A stretch of 64,000 bases of DNA from Oxalobacteraceae bacterium (lineage in GTDB: Bacteria > Pseudomonadota > Gammaproteobacteria > Burkholderiales > Burkholderiaceae_D): positions 496,001-560,000 of the forward strand of contig CANCDR010000001.1 in NCBI GenBank assembly GCA_947374865.1. The letters are read 5' to 3'. Position numbers and translations under genes: made by a program. Of the stretch, positions 45,028 to 55,498 are shown one piece after another; within the stretch, counting starts at the first letter, position 1, and every line of letters begins with the position of its first letter. The notes beneath the pieces were generated by a model. It saw nothing but the letters and a program-made list of their open reading frames with translations. It was not told the DNA's origin and did no database searches.

Positions 45028-46275
45028 TTAAATCACCTTCTCATCCCGCATGGCATGGATTTCCTCTGCGCCATAGCCGAGAAACGCCATCACCTCGTCG
45101 GTATGCTCACCCAGTAAAGGCGAACGCGTCACTTCGGTGCTACTGTCCGACATCTTGATCGGATTGCCGACGGTCAGATACTTGCCGCGCGTCGGATGAT
45201 CGACTTCGACGATGGTGCCGCTTTCACGCAGCGAGGGTTCTTCGGCGATTTCCTTCATCGACAGGATCGGCCCGCAGGGAATATCGTAGGCATTGAGGAT
45301 GTCCATGACTTCGAACTTATCTTTGGTCATGGTCCATTGTTCGATGCGCGCGAAGATCGGCTTGAGATGCAGCAGGCGCGCCGCCGGGGTGGCGTAGGCT
45401 TCATCGGTAATCCAGCCAGGCTCACCAATTACCTTGCACACCGCCGGCCACACTGCACCCTGGGTAATGAAGTAAATGTAGGCATTCGGATCGGTTTCCC
45501 ATCCCTTGCATTTTAAAATCGATCCTGGCTGACCACCGCCTGAGGCATTGCCAGCGCGCGGGACCGCGTCACCAAAATGCTGATCCGGGTATTGCGGATA
45601 TTCCTTCATCACGCCGGTACGTTCGAGGCGCTGCTGATCGCGCAATTTGACGCGGCATAAATTGAGCACGCTATCCTGCATCGCTGCCAAAACTTTCTGC
45701 CCGCGTCCCGTCGTATTACGCTGATACAGCGCTGCCACAATACCGAGCGCCAGATGCAGGCCAGTGCCGCTGTCGCCAATCTGCGCACCCGTGACCATCG
45801 GCGGACCGTCATCGAAGCCGGTGGTCGACGCCGAACCGCCGGCACACTGGGCGACGTTTTCATACACCTTGCAATCGACATATGGACCCGGGCCAAAACC
45901 CTTGACCGAGGCGACCACCATGCGCGGGTTGAGTTCCTGAATACGCTCCCAGGTAAAACCCATACGGTCTAAGGCGCCGGGGGCAAAATTTTCGACCATC
46001 ACATCGCAGTTCTTGATCAACTTGTCGAGCACCGCTTTACCCTTGGGGTTCTTGGCGTCGAGCGTGATGGAGCGCTTATTATGGTTAAGCATAGTGAAAT
46101 ACAAACTGTCGACATCGGGAATATCGCGCAATTGACCGCGCGTGGCATCGCCCTCACCGGCTCTTTCCACCTTAATGACGTCTGCCCCAAACCAGGCCAA
46201 CAGCTGGGTGCATGTCGGGCCTGACTGCACATGGGTAAAGTCAAGAATCCGAACTCCGTCGAGCGCTTTGCTCAT
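45028..46275 (-). CDS. frc: Formyl-CoA:oxalate CoA-transferase (second copy)
   Basis: A 415-residue class III CoA-transferase from ATG 46273-46275 (MSKALDG) with an AGGGGA Shine-Dalgarno; the open frame to 46410 is not conserved. It is strongly similar to the first copy over its length and keeps the catalytic Asp168 (IGDSGTG). It differs in the glycine loop, SGGGQ (245-249) instead of GGGGQ, and has FDDGPP for FWDGPP before the active site. These changes may alter the CoA donor; it could be an acetyl-CoA:oxalate or related transferase. An HDAC-like gene follows. Confidence 0.9.
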   Translation of the reverse strand: MSKALDGVRILDFTHVQSGPTCTQLLAWFGADVIKVERAGEGDATRGQLRDIPDVDSLYFTMLNHNKRSITLDAKNPKGKAVLDKLIKNCDVMVENFAPGALDRMGFTWERIQELNPRMVVASVKGFGPGPYVDCKVYENVAQCAGGSASTTGFDDGPPMVTGAQIGDSGTGLHLALGIVAALYQRNTTGRGQKVLAAMQDSVLNLCRVKLRDQQRLERTGVMKEYPQYPDQHFGDAVPRAGNASGGGQPGSILKCKGWETDPNAYIYFITQGAVWPAVCKVIGEPGWITDEAYATPAARLLHLKPIFARIEQWTMTKDKFEVMDILNAYDIPCGPILSMKEIAEEPSLRESGTIVEVDHPTRGKYLTVGNPIKMSDSSTEVTRSPLLGEHTDEVMAFLGYGAEEIHAMRDEKVI

Positions 46276-46576
46276 TGTTATCCCCTGAAAATATCGAAAC
46301 GATCTGAAATGTGGATGAATGCATGTCTTTTGCAAGCTGTATTCCACGAAGCAATGCACAATGCCTTCATCGCTAGCTTTACTATGCTGCAGGCCAATTT
46401 TGGCGCTCATCTTAGCGAACGAGCTTCCACATTAGCAATGACTGTAATCAATTTTAACCAATCAAGTTCCCATTTTAAGGCACCAGACGCGAATTAGTTG
46501 CTGCAGCACTCTTCGTGATACATTCGGCAAGAAAATGCAATCTTGAATTTCGCTCATTGATAAGGTCCCGATCGCC
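46276..46576. other. 301-bp intergenic region between second frc and HPP gene
   Basis: A divergent promoter region. I see no gene with a start and ribosome site, no strong hairpin and no FNR-type dyad. Both promoters must lie here but none stands out. Confidence 0.45.
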
Positions 46577-47764
46577 ATGCCGTTTTCCATTCTGCGCAGT
46601 CTGCTGCCTCGTCCAGGCACGATCGACCGCTTTGAAAAAATGCGCGCCTGTGCCGGCGCCCTGTTCGGCATCGTCTTAACCGGACTGTGCAGCGTTCAAT
46701 TACTGGGCAATACGCCGGAGGCGATTTTTCTTTTAGCACCCATCGGCGCCTCTGCCGTCCTGCTATTTGCCATTCCTTCGAGTCCGCTGGCGCAGCCCTG
46801 GGCCATCTTGGGCGGCAATATCGTCGCCGGGCTGATCGGCGTGAGCTGCGCCAAGCTGATCGGCACACCGATTCTGGCGGCGGCCTTGGCCGTCTCGCTG
46901 ACAATTGCCGCCATGTTCGCCTTGCGCTGTCTGCATCCACCCAGCGGTGCGATAGCCCTGACGGCGGTGATCGGCGGACCGGTCATCCACGCCATGGGCT
47001 ATCACTATGTTTTGCTGCCGGTGGCGGTCAATACCGTGCTGCTGTTGGCGACTGCCTTGTTCTTTAATAATTCAACCGGCCGACGCTACCCGCATCAACT
47101 TTCTGCGCCCGCCGTGGTGACGCAGAAAAATGAAGAACACACGCTTGTGACGAGCAGCGGTATCACGGCCGAGGATCTGGATAAGGTATTGGCCAGCTAT
47201 AACCAGGTGATCGATATCAGCCGCGATGATCTGCAGGCGATCCTGCAAGCCACCGAGCAAGCCGCAACAGTGCGCAGGCTTGGCACACTGCGTTGCGCGC
47301 AGGTGATGTCGGGCGATGTCCACAGCGTAGAATTCAGCACCAGCTTACAAAGCGCCTGGGACCTGTTACGCCTGCACCGGCTACCAGCCGTGCCGGTGAT
47401 TGACCGTGCCCGGCATGTGATCGGCATGCTCAGCACCGAACACTTTATCGAACAGGCCGAGCCCGGTGATGTCAGCGGACTGGCAGAAAAACTGCGGCAC
47501 CTTTTACGAGCTTCAGGCCACAGCCATTCTGAAAAACCCGACGTGGTAGGACAGATCATGCAAAAAAATGTGCCGCGCGCGCAAGCCGATCAGCCGGTCG
47601 TTGAACTGGTGGCCAGCATGGCGGCATCCGGTACACGGGTGATGCCAGTGGTCGATGATGGCGGGCGATTAGTCGGTATGCTGACGCAGGCGGATATGAT
47701 TGCGGCTTTGTATCGGAGATGCTTTCATGCTGCAGCGGATACGGCAGTCATCAAAGCGGATTAG
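46577..47764 (+). CDS. HPP family membrane protein with C-terminal CBS pair
   Basis: A 395-residue protein. The N-terminal ~165 residues hold four to five membrane helices with the family motif CLHPPSGAIALTAVIGG (~118-135) and PIGASAVLLF. The C-terminal half carries two CBS domains (~235-390), including VMSGDVHSVEF, RLPAVPVIDRARHVIGML and MPVVDDGGRLVGMLTQADMI, which usually bind adenine nucleotides. HPP proteins have been tied to nitrite transport in plants and cyanobacteria; bacterial HPP-CBS proteins are untested. Its end overlaps the convergent MFS gene by 14 bp. Confidence 0.88.
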   Translation: MPFSILRSLLPRPGTIDRFEKMRACAGALFGIVLTGLCSVQLLGNTPEAIFLLAPIGASAVLLFAIPSSPLAQPWAILGGNIVAGLIGVSCAKLIGTPILAAALAVSLTIAAMFALRCLHPPSGAIALTAVIGGPVIHAMGYHYVLLPVAVNTVLLLATALFFNNSTGRRYPHQLSAPAVVTQKNEEHTLVTSSGITAEDLDKVLASYNQVIDISRDDLQAILQATEQAATVRRLGTLRCAQVMSGDVHSVEFSTSLQSAWDLLRLHRLPAVPVIDRARHVIGMLSTEHFIEQAEPGDVSGLAEKLRHLLRASGHSHSEKPDVVGQIMQKNVPRAQADQPVVELVASMAASGTRVMPVVDDGGRLVGMLTQADMIAALYRRCFHAAADTAVIKAD

Positions 47765-49160
47765 TCCGGCCCCGACTGACGCTCTCGCCGTCTTCAGGGC
47801 GTAAAGTCCAGAAGGCCGCCGATGTCACAGCGGTCAAGATCCCCAGGCTCAAGAAAGTATGATGCAAGGCCACCGTCACCGCTGCGCTGTCGGTCTGCGG
47901 TAAAGTCCCCAAATACCAACCCGTCACCAGCGAACCGATCGCCAGGCCAAAACTAAGCGACATCTGCTGCAGCGAACTGGCCATCGAACTGGCCATGCTG
48001 GTGTCGGCCGACTCAATGTCGGAATAGGCCATGGAATTCATGGCAGAAAACTGCAAGGCATTCAAAAATCCCTGCGCCAGTCCGAGAAGAACGATCAGAA
48101 TCGCCGGCGTTTGCACGCTCACCAGAGCAAACAGACTAATGTTCACACCGATAAAAAGCGTATTCACGATCAGGATCTGCCGGTAGCCGTAACGTCTTAG
48201 CAAAGGCACGACGAACATTTTCATACCCATCGCCGCCGCTGCCGCGGGCATCATCAACAGACCCGACTGCCAGGCCGGCAAGCCTAATCCAACCTGATAC
48301 AGCAGTGGCAAAAGAAACGGCATACCGCCCATGCCAAGACGCGTGACAAAGCCGCCGGCCACAGACACCCGAAAGGTCCGAATCCGAAACAGACTCAGTC
48401 TGAGCAAGGGATGTTGTGCCAGTCGCGCATGCCAGACATACGCCGCCAACAAACTCAGGGATAGCACCAGCAGCACAGCAGCCGAGGTCGTATCGATCTG
48501 GTGTTCGCCAAATACTTCCAGCAGCCACGACAGCAGCGCTGCGCCACTGCCGAACAAGACCAGCCCGATCACATCCAGCGGACGCTGTTCTTCGCTGCGG
48601 TAATCCGGCATGTGACGGTGAATCAAAAATTGCGCCGCCAGACCAACAGGGACATTAATAAAAAAGATCACCCGCCACGATGTCCAGTGCACGATCATCC
48701 CGCCCACCACCGGACCCAGCAAGGGGCCGATCAAGGCGGGAATAATCACAAAATTCATCGCGCCGAGCAGCTCGGATTTGGGAAAGGTGCGAATGATGGC
48801 CAGACGTCCGACCGGCATCATCATCGCCGCGGCCACGCCCTGCAAAATACGCGAGGCGACTAACATCGGTAAATTCTGTGCCAGTCCGCTAAGGACGGAG
48901 GCCAGGGTAAACAGCGCGATCGCGCTGCTGAAAATACGTCGCGTACCAAAGCGATCTGCCATCCAGCCACTGACCGGAATGCAGACCGCCAGGCTCAGAA
49001 TATAACTGGTGACGGCGGCCTTGAGACTGAGTGGCGTGACGTGCAAGTTCAGCGCCATCGACGGCACCGCCGTGTTGAGAATAGTCGCGTCAAGCTGCTC
49101 CATAAACAAAGCAGAAGCCACGACCCACGGCAAGTAGCGTTTTACATCGACATTGTTCAT
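47751..49160 (-). CDS. MFS drug efflux transporter, DHA2 (14-TMS) family
   Basis: A 469-residue major facilitator of the EmrB/QacA (DHA2) family. It shows LDATILNTAVPSMA in helix 1 (family motif D1), GWMADRFGTRRIF (motif A), ASRILQGVAAAMMMPVGRL (motif B) and the motif C stretch GPLLGPVVGGMI. Its nearest type appears to be the HsrA/MdtD group. It should export drugs or metabolites with proton exchange. It starts 31 bp after lpdA on the same strand and may be read from the pyruvate dehydrogenase operon. Confidence 0.9.
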   Translation of the reverse strand: MNNVDVKRYLPWVVASALFMEQLDATILNTAVPSMALNLHVTPLSLKAAVTSYILSLAVCIPVSGWMADRFGTRRIFSSAIALFTLASVLSGLAQNLPMLVASRILQGVAAAMMMPVGRLAIIRTFPKSELLGAMNFVIIPALIGPLLGPVVGGMIVHWTSWRVIFFINVPVGLAAQFLIHRHMPDYRSEEQRPLDVIGLVLFGSGAALLSWLLEVFGEHQIDTTSAAVLLVLSLSLLAAYVWHARLAQHPLLRLSLFRIRTFRVSVAGGFVTRLGMGGMPFLLPLLYQVGLGLPAWQSGLLMMPAAAAAMGMKMFVVPLLRRYGYRQILIVNTLFIGVNISLFALVSVQTPAILIVLLGLAQGFLNALQFSAMNSMAYSDIESADTSMASSMASSLQQMSLSFGLAIGSLVTGWYLGTLPQTDSAAVTVALHHTFLSLGILTAVTSAAFWTLRPEDGESVSRGRTNPL

Positions 49161-49191
49161 GCAGCGCTTAAAGAGTAAAAATCAGACGATT

Positions 49192-50988
49192 CTATTTCTT
49201 TTTCATCGGCGGCAAATCGGTACAGACGCCCTTGAATACTTCTGCCGCCATACCGATCGATTCACCCAGCGTTGGATGCGGATGAATCGTCTTGCCGATA
49301 TCCACAGCATCGGCGCCCATCTCGATAGCCAGGGCAATTTCGCCGATCATGTCGCCCGCATGGGTGCCAACGATGCCACCGCCAATGACGCGCTGCGTTT
49401 CAGCGTCGAACAGCAGTTTGGTAAAGCCTTCATCGCGTCCGTTAGCGACCGCACGACCACTCGCGGCCCACGGAAAGTGACCTTTTTCGATGCGGATGCC
49501 TTTGGCCTTGGCTTCGTCTTCGGTGATACCGACCCACGCCACTTCCGGATCGGTGTAGGCCACCGACGGAATCACGCGCGCATCAAAATGCACCTTCTCA
49601 CCGTGTGCTGCTTCGGCCGCCACATGCGCCTCGTGCACCGCTTTGTGGGCCAACATGGGTTGACCGACCAGATCGCCAATGGCAAAGATATGCGGCACGT
49701 TGGTGCGCATTTGCGAATCGACAGGAATGAATCCGCGCTCGGTGACGGTAACGCCGGCTTTGTCGGCGGCGATCTTGTTTCCGTTCGGGCTACGGCCGAC
49801 TGCCACTAACACCATATCGTAGAGCTGCGGCTCAGGCGCGGCCACACCCTCTTCGGCACTGGCAAAAGTAACCTTGATACCTTCTTTTAAAGCTTCCACC
49901 GCGACCGTTTTGGTCTTGGTCATGATCTTGTCGAAACGTTTTTCGTTAAACTTTTGCCAGACCTTGACCATGTCGCGATCAGCGCCTTGCATCAGGCCGT
50001 CCAACATTTCGACCACATCGATGCGCGCACCCAGAGTGGAATACACGGTCGCCATTTCCAGACCAATAATGCCGCCACCGATGACCAGCATGCGCTTGGG
50101 CACGCTGCGCAGTTCCAGCGCGCCGGTTGAGTCGACGATCCGCGGATCTTGCGGCACAAACGGCAGCTTCACCACGGCCGAACCGGCGGCGATGATCGCC
50201 TGCTTGAACTGCACGACTTTCTGGCTGCCGTCAGCAGCCGTGACTTGCAGATGGTGCGGGCTGACGAACTGACCTACGCCTTGCAGCACGCTGACTTTAC
50301 GCGCCTTGGCCATGCCAGCCAAGCCAGCCGTCATTTTGCCGATGACTTTTTCCTTGTAGCCGCGCAGCTGATCGATATCGATCTGTGGTTTGCCGAAGGT
50401 GACACCGTGCGCCGACATGGACGCCGCCTCATCGATCACAGCGGCCACATGCAAAAGTGCCTTGGAAGGGATACAGCCCACATTGAGGCACACACCACCC
50501 AGCGTGGCATAGCGTTCTACCAGCACGGTCGACATACCCAAATCCGCAGCGCGAAAAGCACCAGAGTAACCGCCGGGACCGGCACCCAATACCAGCATGT
50601 CGCATTCCTGATCGACCTGGCCGGCGTACTGGCTGGCTGCGGGGGCTGCTACTGATGCAGGTGCTACCGACGCAGATACTGGAGCAGATACTGGAGCAGA
50701 TGCGGCCGGCGCTGCTGCCGGTGCTGCTGCCGGTGCTACCGCCGCCGCCCCTACCGCATCAAGAATCAATACCAGCGATCCTTCAGCGACCTTATCGCCA
50801 ATCTTCACGCGCAGTTCCTTGACGACGCCGGCGTGGCTGGAAGGAATTTCCATGCTGGCCTTGTCGGACTCGACCGTCATCAAGGACTGATCAACTTTAA
50901 TCGTATCGCCCGGCTTGACCAGCAATTCAATCACTTCGACTTCCTTGAAGTCGCCAATATCGGGAATCTTTACTTCGATCGTGCTCAT
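49192..50988 (-). CDS. lpdA: Dihydrolipoyl dehydrogenase (E3) with N-terminal lipoyl domain
   Basis: About 598 residues from ATG 50986-50988, with GGAG seven bases upstream. Residues 1-~80 form a lipoyl domain with the DKA lysine site (ESDKASME), nearly the same as that of aceF; an Ala/Pro-rich linker (~85-120) leads to a complete E3: FAD loop [12 protein letters not shown], redox disulfide CLNVGC (~167-172), NAD loop [10 protein letters not shown] and the C-terminal HPHPTLGE catalytic His/Glu. It reoxidises dihydrolipoamide in the pyruvate dehydrogenase complex. Lipoyl-E3 fusions are usual in beta-proteobacteria. It is third in aceE-aceF-lpdA. Confidence 0.95.
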   Translation of the reverse strand: MSTIEVKIPDIGDFKEVEVIELLVKPGDTIKVDQSLMTVESDKASMEIPSSHAGVVKELRVKIGDKVAEGSLVLILDAVGAAAVAPAAAPAAAPAASAPVSAPVSASVAPASVAAPAASQYAGQVDQECDMLVLGAGPGGYSGAFRAADLGMSTVLVERYATLGGVCLNVGCIPSKALLHVAAVIDEAASMSAHGVTFGKPQIDIDQLRGYKEKVIGKMTAGLAGMAKARKVSVLQGVGQFVSPHHLQVTAADGSQKVVQFKQAIIAAGSAVVKLPFVPQDPRIVDSTGALELRSVPKRMLVIGGGIIGLEMATVYSTLGARIDVVEMLDGLMQGADRDMVKVWQKFNEKRFDKIMTKTKTVAVEALKEGIKVTFASAEEGVAAPEPQLYDMVLVAVGRSPNGNKIAADKAGVTVTERGFIPVDSQMRTNVPHIFAIGDLVGQPMLAHKAVHEAHVAAEAAHGEKVHFDARVIPSVAYTDPEVAWVGITEDEAKAKGIRIEKGHFPWAASGRAVANGRDEGFTKLLFDAETQRVIGGGIVGTHAGDMIGEIALAIEMGADAVDIGKTIHPHPTLGESIGMAAEVFKGVCTDLPPMKKK

Positions 50989-51027
50989 CAATGTGCTCCG
51001 TTATCTGGAATGGGGGACCTCAAGGTA

Positions 51028-52353
51028 TTACAGCAGCGTCTTGCGTAAGTCGCCCAAGACCTCGGCCAGATACACGGCAAAGCGCGCGCCCGAAGCCCCA
51101 TCGATGACGCGATGATCGTACGACAGCGAGAGCGGCAATATCAGACGTGGCTGAAACGCCTTACCATCCCAAACCGGCTTCATATCAGAACGGGCCAGAC
51201 CCAAAATCGCCACTTCCGGCGCATTGATGATCGGCGTGAAGGCCGTGCCACCGATGCCGCCCAGCGATGAAATCGTAAAGGTGGCACCCTGCATATCGGC
51301 CGGCTTGAGCTTGCCGTCGCGCGCCTGGGCTGACAGCTCACCCATTTCGGTGGCAATTTGCGACAGGGTTTTCTGATCGGCGTTTTTAATCACCGGCACC
51401 ACCAAACCATTCGGCGTATCGGCCGCAAAGCCGATGTTGTAAAACTTTTTCAGGATCAGATTTTCACCCGCCGCATCCAGCGAAGAATTAAACGCTGGAT
51501 ATTTTTTCAAGGCGCTCACCGAAGCCTTGATGACGAAGGCCAGCATGGTCAGCTTGACGCCCGATTTGGCCAAAGCGTCATTCGACGATTTGCGGAAAGC
51601 TTCCAATTCAGTGATGTCGGCATCTTCGTATTGCGTCACATGCGGAATCATGACCCAGTTACGATGCAAATTCGGACCGCTGATTTTCTTGATCCGCGAG
51701 AGCGGTAATAATTCGGTCGCGCCAAATTTGCTGAAGTCCAGCGATGGCCATGGCAATAAATCCAGACCCACACCGCTACCTTTGCCCGACGTACCGGCCG
51801 ACTTGCTCACGCCACCTCCGGCCATCACGCCCTTGATGAAGTCTTGCACGTCGCTTTGCAGAATGCGCCCCTTGGGACCTGTGCCCGTGACGCGCTGTAA
51901 TTCCACCCCGAGTTCGCGGGCAAATTTACGAATCGATGGCGAGGCGTGCGATAGCAGATCGGTGCTGGCAGGCGCGGTGGCGACTGCGGTGATCACTGGT
52001 GTAGCAGCTGCGGTGGCAACGACGGCTGGTGCAGCAGCAGGTGCTGGTGCAGGTGCTGGCGCTGGTGCCGCTGCTGGTGCAGCCGCCACCGGTGCAGCCG
52101 CAGCCGTTTCAGCGCCCGCAGTCTCCAGCAAAATCATCAGCGAACCTTCAGCGATCTTGTCGCCGATCTTGACCTTGATTTCCTTGACCACACCGGCATG
52201 GCTGGAGGGAATCTCCATGCTGGCCTTGTCAGATTCCACCGTGATCAGTGACTGATCAAGCTTGACGGTATCGCCCGGCTTGACCATCAATTCAATCACT
52301 TCCACTTCTTTAAAATCGCCGATATCCGGGACATTGACTTCCACGATACTCAT
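51028..52353 (-). CDS. aceF: Pyruvate dehydrogenase E2, dihydrolipoamide acetyltransferase
   Basis: A 441-residue E2 with one lipoyl domain (1-~78, ESDKASME), a flexible Ala/Pro linker (~80-125), a peripheral-subunit-binding domain (SPSIRKFARELGVEL...GPKGRILQSDV, ~133-170) and a catalytic domain ending with SYDHRVIDG (His ~412). It transfers acetyl groups from lipoamide to CoA and forms the complex core. It has one lipoyl domain where E. coli has three; the E3 protein supplies another. It lies 39 bp after aceE and 39 bp before lpdA. The linker DNA is a GC-rich GCTGGTGCA-type repeat. Confidence 0.95.
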   Translation of the reverse strand: MSIVEVNVPDIGDFKEVEVIELMVKPGDTVKLDQSLITVESDKASMEIPSSHAGVVKEIKVKIGDKIAEGSLMILLETAGAETAAAAPVAAAPAAAPAPAPAPAPAAAPAVVATAAATPVITAVATAPASTDLLSHASPSIRKFARELGVELQRVTGTGPKGRILQSDVQDFIKGVMAGGGVSKSAGTSGKGSGVGLDLLPWPSLDFSKFGATELLPLSRIKKISGPNLHRNWVMIPHVTQYEDADITELEAFRKSSNDALAKSGVKLTMLAFVIKASVSALKKYPAFNSSLDAAGENLILKKFYNIGFAADTPNGLVVPVIKNADQKTLSQIATEMGELSAQARDGKLKPADMQGATFTISSLGGIGGTAFTPIINAPEVAILGLARSDMKPVWDGKAFQPRLILPLSLSYDHRVIDGASGARFAVYLAEVLGDLRKTLL

Positions 52354-52392
52354 TTTGTTGGCTCCGCGTTATGTGCTGGTTTTTTGTTCGTT

Positions 52393-55089
52393 TTATTGCG
52401 TCACCGGATTTGGCTTGTCCGGATTGATGCCATATTTCGCAATCGCCTGCGCCACCACCGACGGTGAAATGACGCCATCATCAGCCAATGTTTTCAGTGC
52501 AGCCAGTGTCACATAGTGACGATTGACTTCAAAGAATTCACGCAGTTTTTGCCGGCTGTCAGAACGACCAAAACCGTCCGTGCCCAGCACTTTATAGCTG
52601 CGACCTTTCGGAATGAAAGCCCGTATCTGTTCAGCGAAGGTACGCATGTAATCACTCGCCACCACGACTGGACCAGTGCTACCAGCCAGACATTGCGCAA
52701 CGTGGGCTACCCGCGGTGTCTCTGTCGGATGCAGCATGTTCCAGCGCTCGACATCCTGACCGTCACGAGCCAGCAAGGTAAATGAGGGCGCCGACCAGAC
52801 ATCGGCATCGATACCCCAGTCGTTTTGCAGCAAATCAGCGGCGGCAATCACCTCGCGCAGAATGGTGCCTGAACCCATTAACTGCACCCGATGCTTGTTC
52901 TTTTTCGGGCCTTCCTGCAGCAGGTATAAGCCTTTCAAAATATCGGTTTCCGAACCTGGCTTGAGACCAGGATGGGCGTAGTTTTCGTTCATCAGGGTGA
53001 TGTAATAAAACACGTCTTCCTGATTTTCGATCATCCGCTTTAAGCCATCATGCATGATGACTGCCACTTCGTGGGCAAAGGTCGGATCGTAAGGAATACA
53101 GTTCGGAATGGTCGACGCCAGCACATGGCTATGGCCATCTTCGTGCTGCAGGCCTTCGCCGTTGAGGGTGGTCCGACCAGCGGTACCACCGAGCAGGAAG
53201 CCGCGCGCGCGCATGTCGCCCGCCGCCCAGGCCAGATCACCAATACGCTGCAATCCAAACATCGAATAGAAGGTATAGAAAGGCACCATGATGCGATTAT
53301 TGGTGGAGTAGGACGTCGCCGCCGCAATCCATGAACTCATGGCGCCGGCTTCGTTGATGCCTTCCTGCAGAATCTGTCCGGCCTTGTCTTCGCGGTAGTA
53401 GCTGACCTGGTCTTTATCAACCGGCTCATAAAGCTGTCCCTGCTGATTGAAAATACCGATCTGACGGAACAGGCCTTCCATACCAAAGGTACGCGCTTCA
53501 TCGACTAAAATCGGCACCACGCGCGGCCCCAGATTTGCGTCGCGCAGCAGGATCGAAATGATCCGCACATACGCCTGGGTGGTGGAAATTTCACGCCCCT
53601 CCGCCGTCGCATCCAGCACGGCTTTAAAAGCGGCCAATTCAGGCACCGGCATTTTTTCGTCGGCTTGCATACGGCGTTGTGGCAGATAGCCACCCAAAGC
53701 CTGCCGGCGCTCGTGCAGATACTTCATTTCCGGCGCGTCGTCGGACGGCTTGAAGAACGGCACGTCGGCTAATTGATCATCCGGAATCGGGATCGCGAAA
53801 CGGTCGCGCATTTCACGGATCGCTTCGTCGTCGAGTTTTTTGGTCTGATGCGCGGTATTACGCGCCTCACCCGATTTACCCATGCCGAAACCCTTGACGG
53901 TTTTTACCAGCAGCACGGTCGGCTGACCTTTGTGTTCTTGCGCGACTTTGAACCCGGCATAAATCTTGTGCGGATCGTGACCGCCGCGGGTCAAACGCCA
54001 GATATCATCGTCGCTCATGTTAGCGACCATCGCCAATAGTTTTGGATGCTTGCCGAAGAAATGTTCGCGCACATAGGCGCCATTTTTGGCTTTGTAATTC
54101 TGGTATTCGCCGTCGACGGTTTCCATCATCACGCGTTGCAAAATGCCTTCCTTGTCTTTGGCCAGCAGCTCATCCCAGCCTGGTCCCCAGATCACCTTGA
54201 CGACATTCCAGCCAGCGCCACGGAAATCGGCTTCCAGTTCCTGAATGATCTTGCCGTTGCCGCGCACCGGACCATCCAGACGTTGCAGATTACAGTTCAC
54301 CACCATCACCAGATTGTCCAGCTGCTCACGACCAGCCATACCAATCGCGCCCATTGATTCCGGCTCGTCCATTTCGCCGTCGCCGCAGAATACCCAGACC
54401 TTGCGGTTATCGGTCTTGGCAATTGCGCGGGCATGCAAATACTTAAGGAAGCGCGCCTGATAAATCGCCATCAGCGGTCCCAGTCCCATCGACACGGTCG
54501 GGAACTGCCAGAACGACGGCATCAGTTTTGGATGCGGATACGATGACAAACCTTTGCCATCGACTTCACGACGGAAGTTCAGCAGCTGGTCTTCGGAAAG
54601 CCGGCCTTCCAGATACGCGCGGGCATAAATGCCGGGCGAGGAATGACCCTGTATATATAAGAGATCGCCACCATGATCTTCGGTCGGCGCATGCCAGAAA
54701 TGGTTAAAGCCGATGCCGAGCATATTGGCCAGCGAAGCAAAGCTGGAAATATGCCCGCCCAAATCACCATCAGCGCGATTGGCCTTGACCACCATCGCCA
54801 TGGCATTCCAGCGCATCCATGAGCGCAGACGTTCTTCGATTTCGAGATTGCCCGGGCAGTGTGCGCCGAGGTGCGCCGGAATCGTATTGACGTAGGCGGT
54901 GTTACTAGAGAAGGGAATATGGGCACCGCGTCGGCGCGCCAGATCGACCATGCGCTCCATGAGGTAGTGGGCGCGTTCAGGGCCCTCTTTTTCGATCACC
55001 GCTTCGAGGGCGTCGAGCCACTCCTGGGTTTCCATGACATCGGGATCGGTCGCGGCTTGTGACAAAACTTGATCGAGCTGGGCTGACAT
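52393..55089 (-). CDS. aceE: Pyruvate dehydrogenase E1 component (homodimeric type)
   Basis: An 898-residue homodimeric E1, close to E. coli AceE (887). ATG 55087-55089 (MSAQLDQV) has a strong AAGGAG; the open frame continues to 55305 without conserved sequence. It shows HIPFSSNTAYVNTI, GGHISSFASLANMLGIGFNHFW, the ThDP motif GDGEMDEPES (~235) ending in NCN, and GFGMGKSGEARNTAHQ. It decarboxylates pyruvate and acetylates the lipoyl domains of E2. It heads aceE-aceF-lpdA under a near-consensus promoter. Confidence 0.96.
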   Translation of the reverse strand: MSAQLDQVLSQAATDPDVMETQEWLDALEAVIEKEGPERAHYLMERMVDLARRRGAHIPFSSNTAYVNTIPAHLGAHCPGNLEIEERLRSWMRWNAMAMVVKANRADGDLGGHISSFASLANMLGIGFNHFWHAPTEDHGGDLLYIQGHSSPGIYARAYLEGRLSEDQLLNFRREVDGKGLSSYPHPKLMPSFWQFPTVSMGLGPLMAIYQARFLKYLHARAIAKTDNRKVWVFCGDGEMDEPESMGAIGMAGREQLDNLVMVVNCNLQRLDGPVRGNGKIIQELEADFRGAGWNVVKVIWGPGWDELLAKDKEGILQRVMMETVDGEYQNYKAKNGAYVREHFFGKHPKLLAMVANMSDDDIWRLTRGGHDPHKIYAGFKVAQEHKGQPTVLLVKTVKGFGMGKSGEARNTAHQTKKLDDEAIREMRDRFAIPIPDDQLADVPFFKPSDDAPEMKYLHERRQALGGYLPQRRMQADEKMPVPELAAFKAVLDATAEGREISTTQAYVRIISILLRDANLGPRVVPILVDEARTFGMEGLFRQIGIFNQQGQLYEPVDKDQVSYYREDKAGQILQEGINEAGAMSSWIAAATSYSTNNRIMVPFYTFYSMFGLQRIGDLAWAAGDMRARGFLLGGTAGRTTLNGEGLQHEDGHSHVLASTIPNCIPYDPTFAHEVAVIMHDGLKRMIENQEDVFYYITLMNENYAHPGLKPGSETDILKGLYLLQEGPKKNKHRVQLMGSGTILREVIAAADLLQNDWGIDADVWSAPSFTLLARDGQDVERWNMLHPTETPRVAHVAQCLAGSTGPVVVASDYMRTFAEQIRAFIPKGRSYKVLGTDGFGRSDSRQKLREFFEVNRHYVTLAALKTLADDGVISPSVVAQAIAKYGINPDKPNPVTQ

Positions 55090-55498
55090 GAAGCGTCTCC
55101 TTGAGTGTGGCTTGGTTTTACCTGATATTTCTTCAATTACTTGGCGTCGCCGCAGCGCAGTTTTGTCGCGCTTCATGGCGAGCGCTATGACATGACCGTC
55201 TTGGCATTGTGCATCAGCCAGCATGGTGTGTGCTGGTAAAACGCGGATTGTACCTAGCTTTTTTGCATTTATCAAATGGTGATACGTGATTTCATAATGT
55301 GACATTTACATTGCACAGCAACATAAACAGGGCCTTGCCGGCCATGGCTACCAGTACGATCGCGCGTAAAACAGCGCAATAACCCGTGGGTAAAGCCACG
55401 TAATAGATGCAGCATAAGGTGGTGCTCAAGCCGCAAAGCATGGCACCATACTGCACTGACGCCATCCCGGCCACGCCTTTGATCAATTTACCCCCCCC
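55090..55498. other. 409-bp intergenic region upstream of aceE
   Basis: A divergent gap between aceE and the DUF2863-like gene. It holds the predicted aceE promoter (55247-55275) and a ~150-nt aceE leader. A 64-residue hydrophobic frame (55292-55486, minus) lies in it but lacks a convincing ribosome site. No terminator or riboswitch was recognised. Confidence 0.5.
55247..55275 (-). promoter_or_regulatory. Predicted sigma-70 promoter of the aceE operon
   Basis: On the minus strand a -35 TTGATA (55270-55275) and a -10 TACAAT (55247-55252) are exactly 17 bp apart; each differs from consensus at one base. Transcription would begin near 55240, giving a ~150-nt leader. Confidence 0.72.

Noticed and set aside
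55292-55486. 64-residue hydrophobic frame on the minus strand upstream of aceE
   Set aside because: No convincing ribosome site, and it overlaps the predicted aceE promoter region and the divergent promoter; too little support to call a gene.
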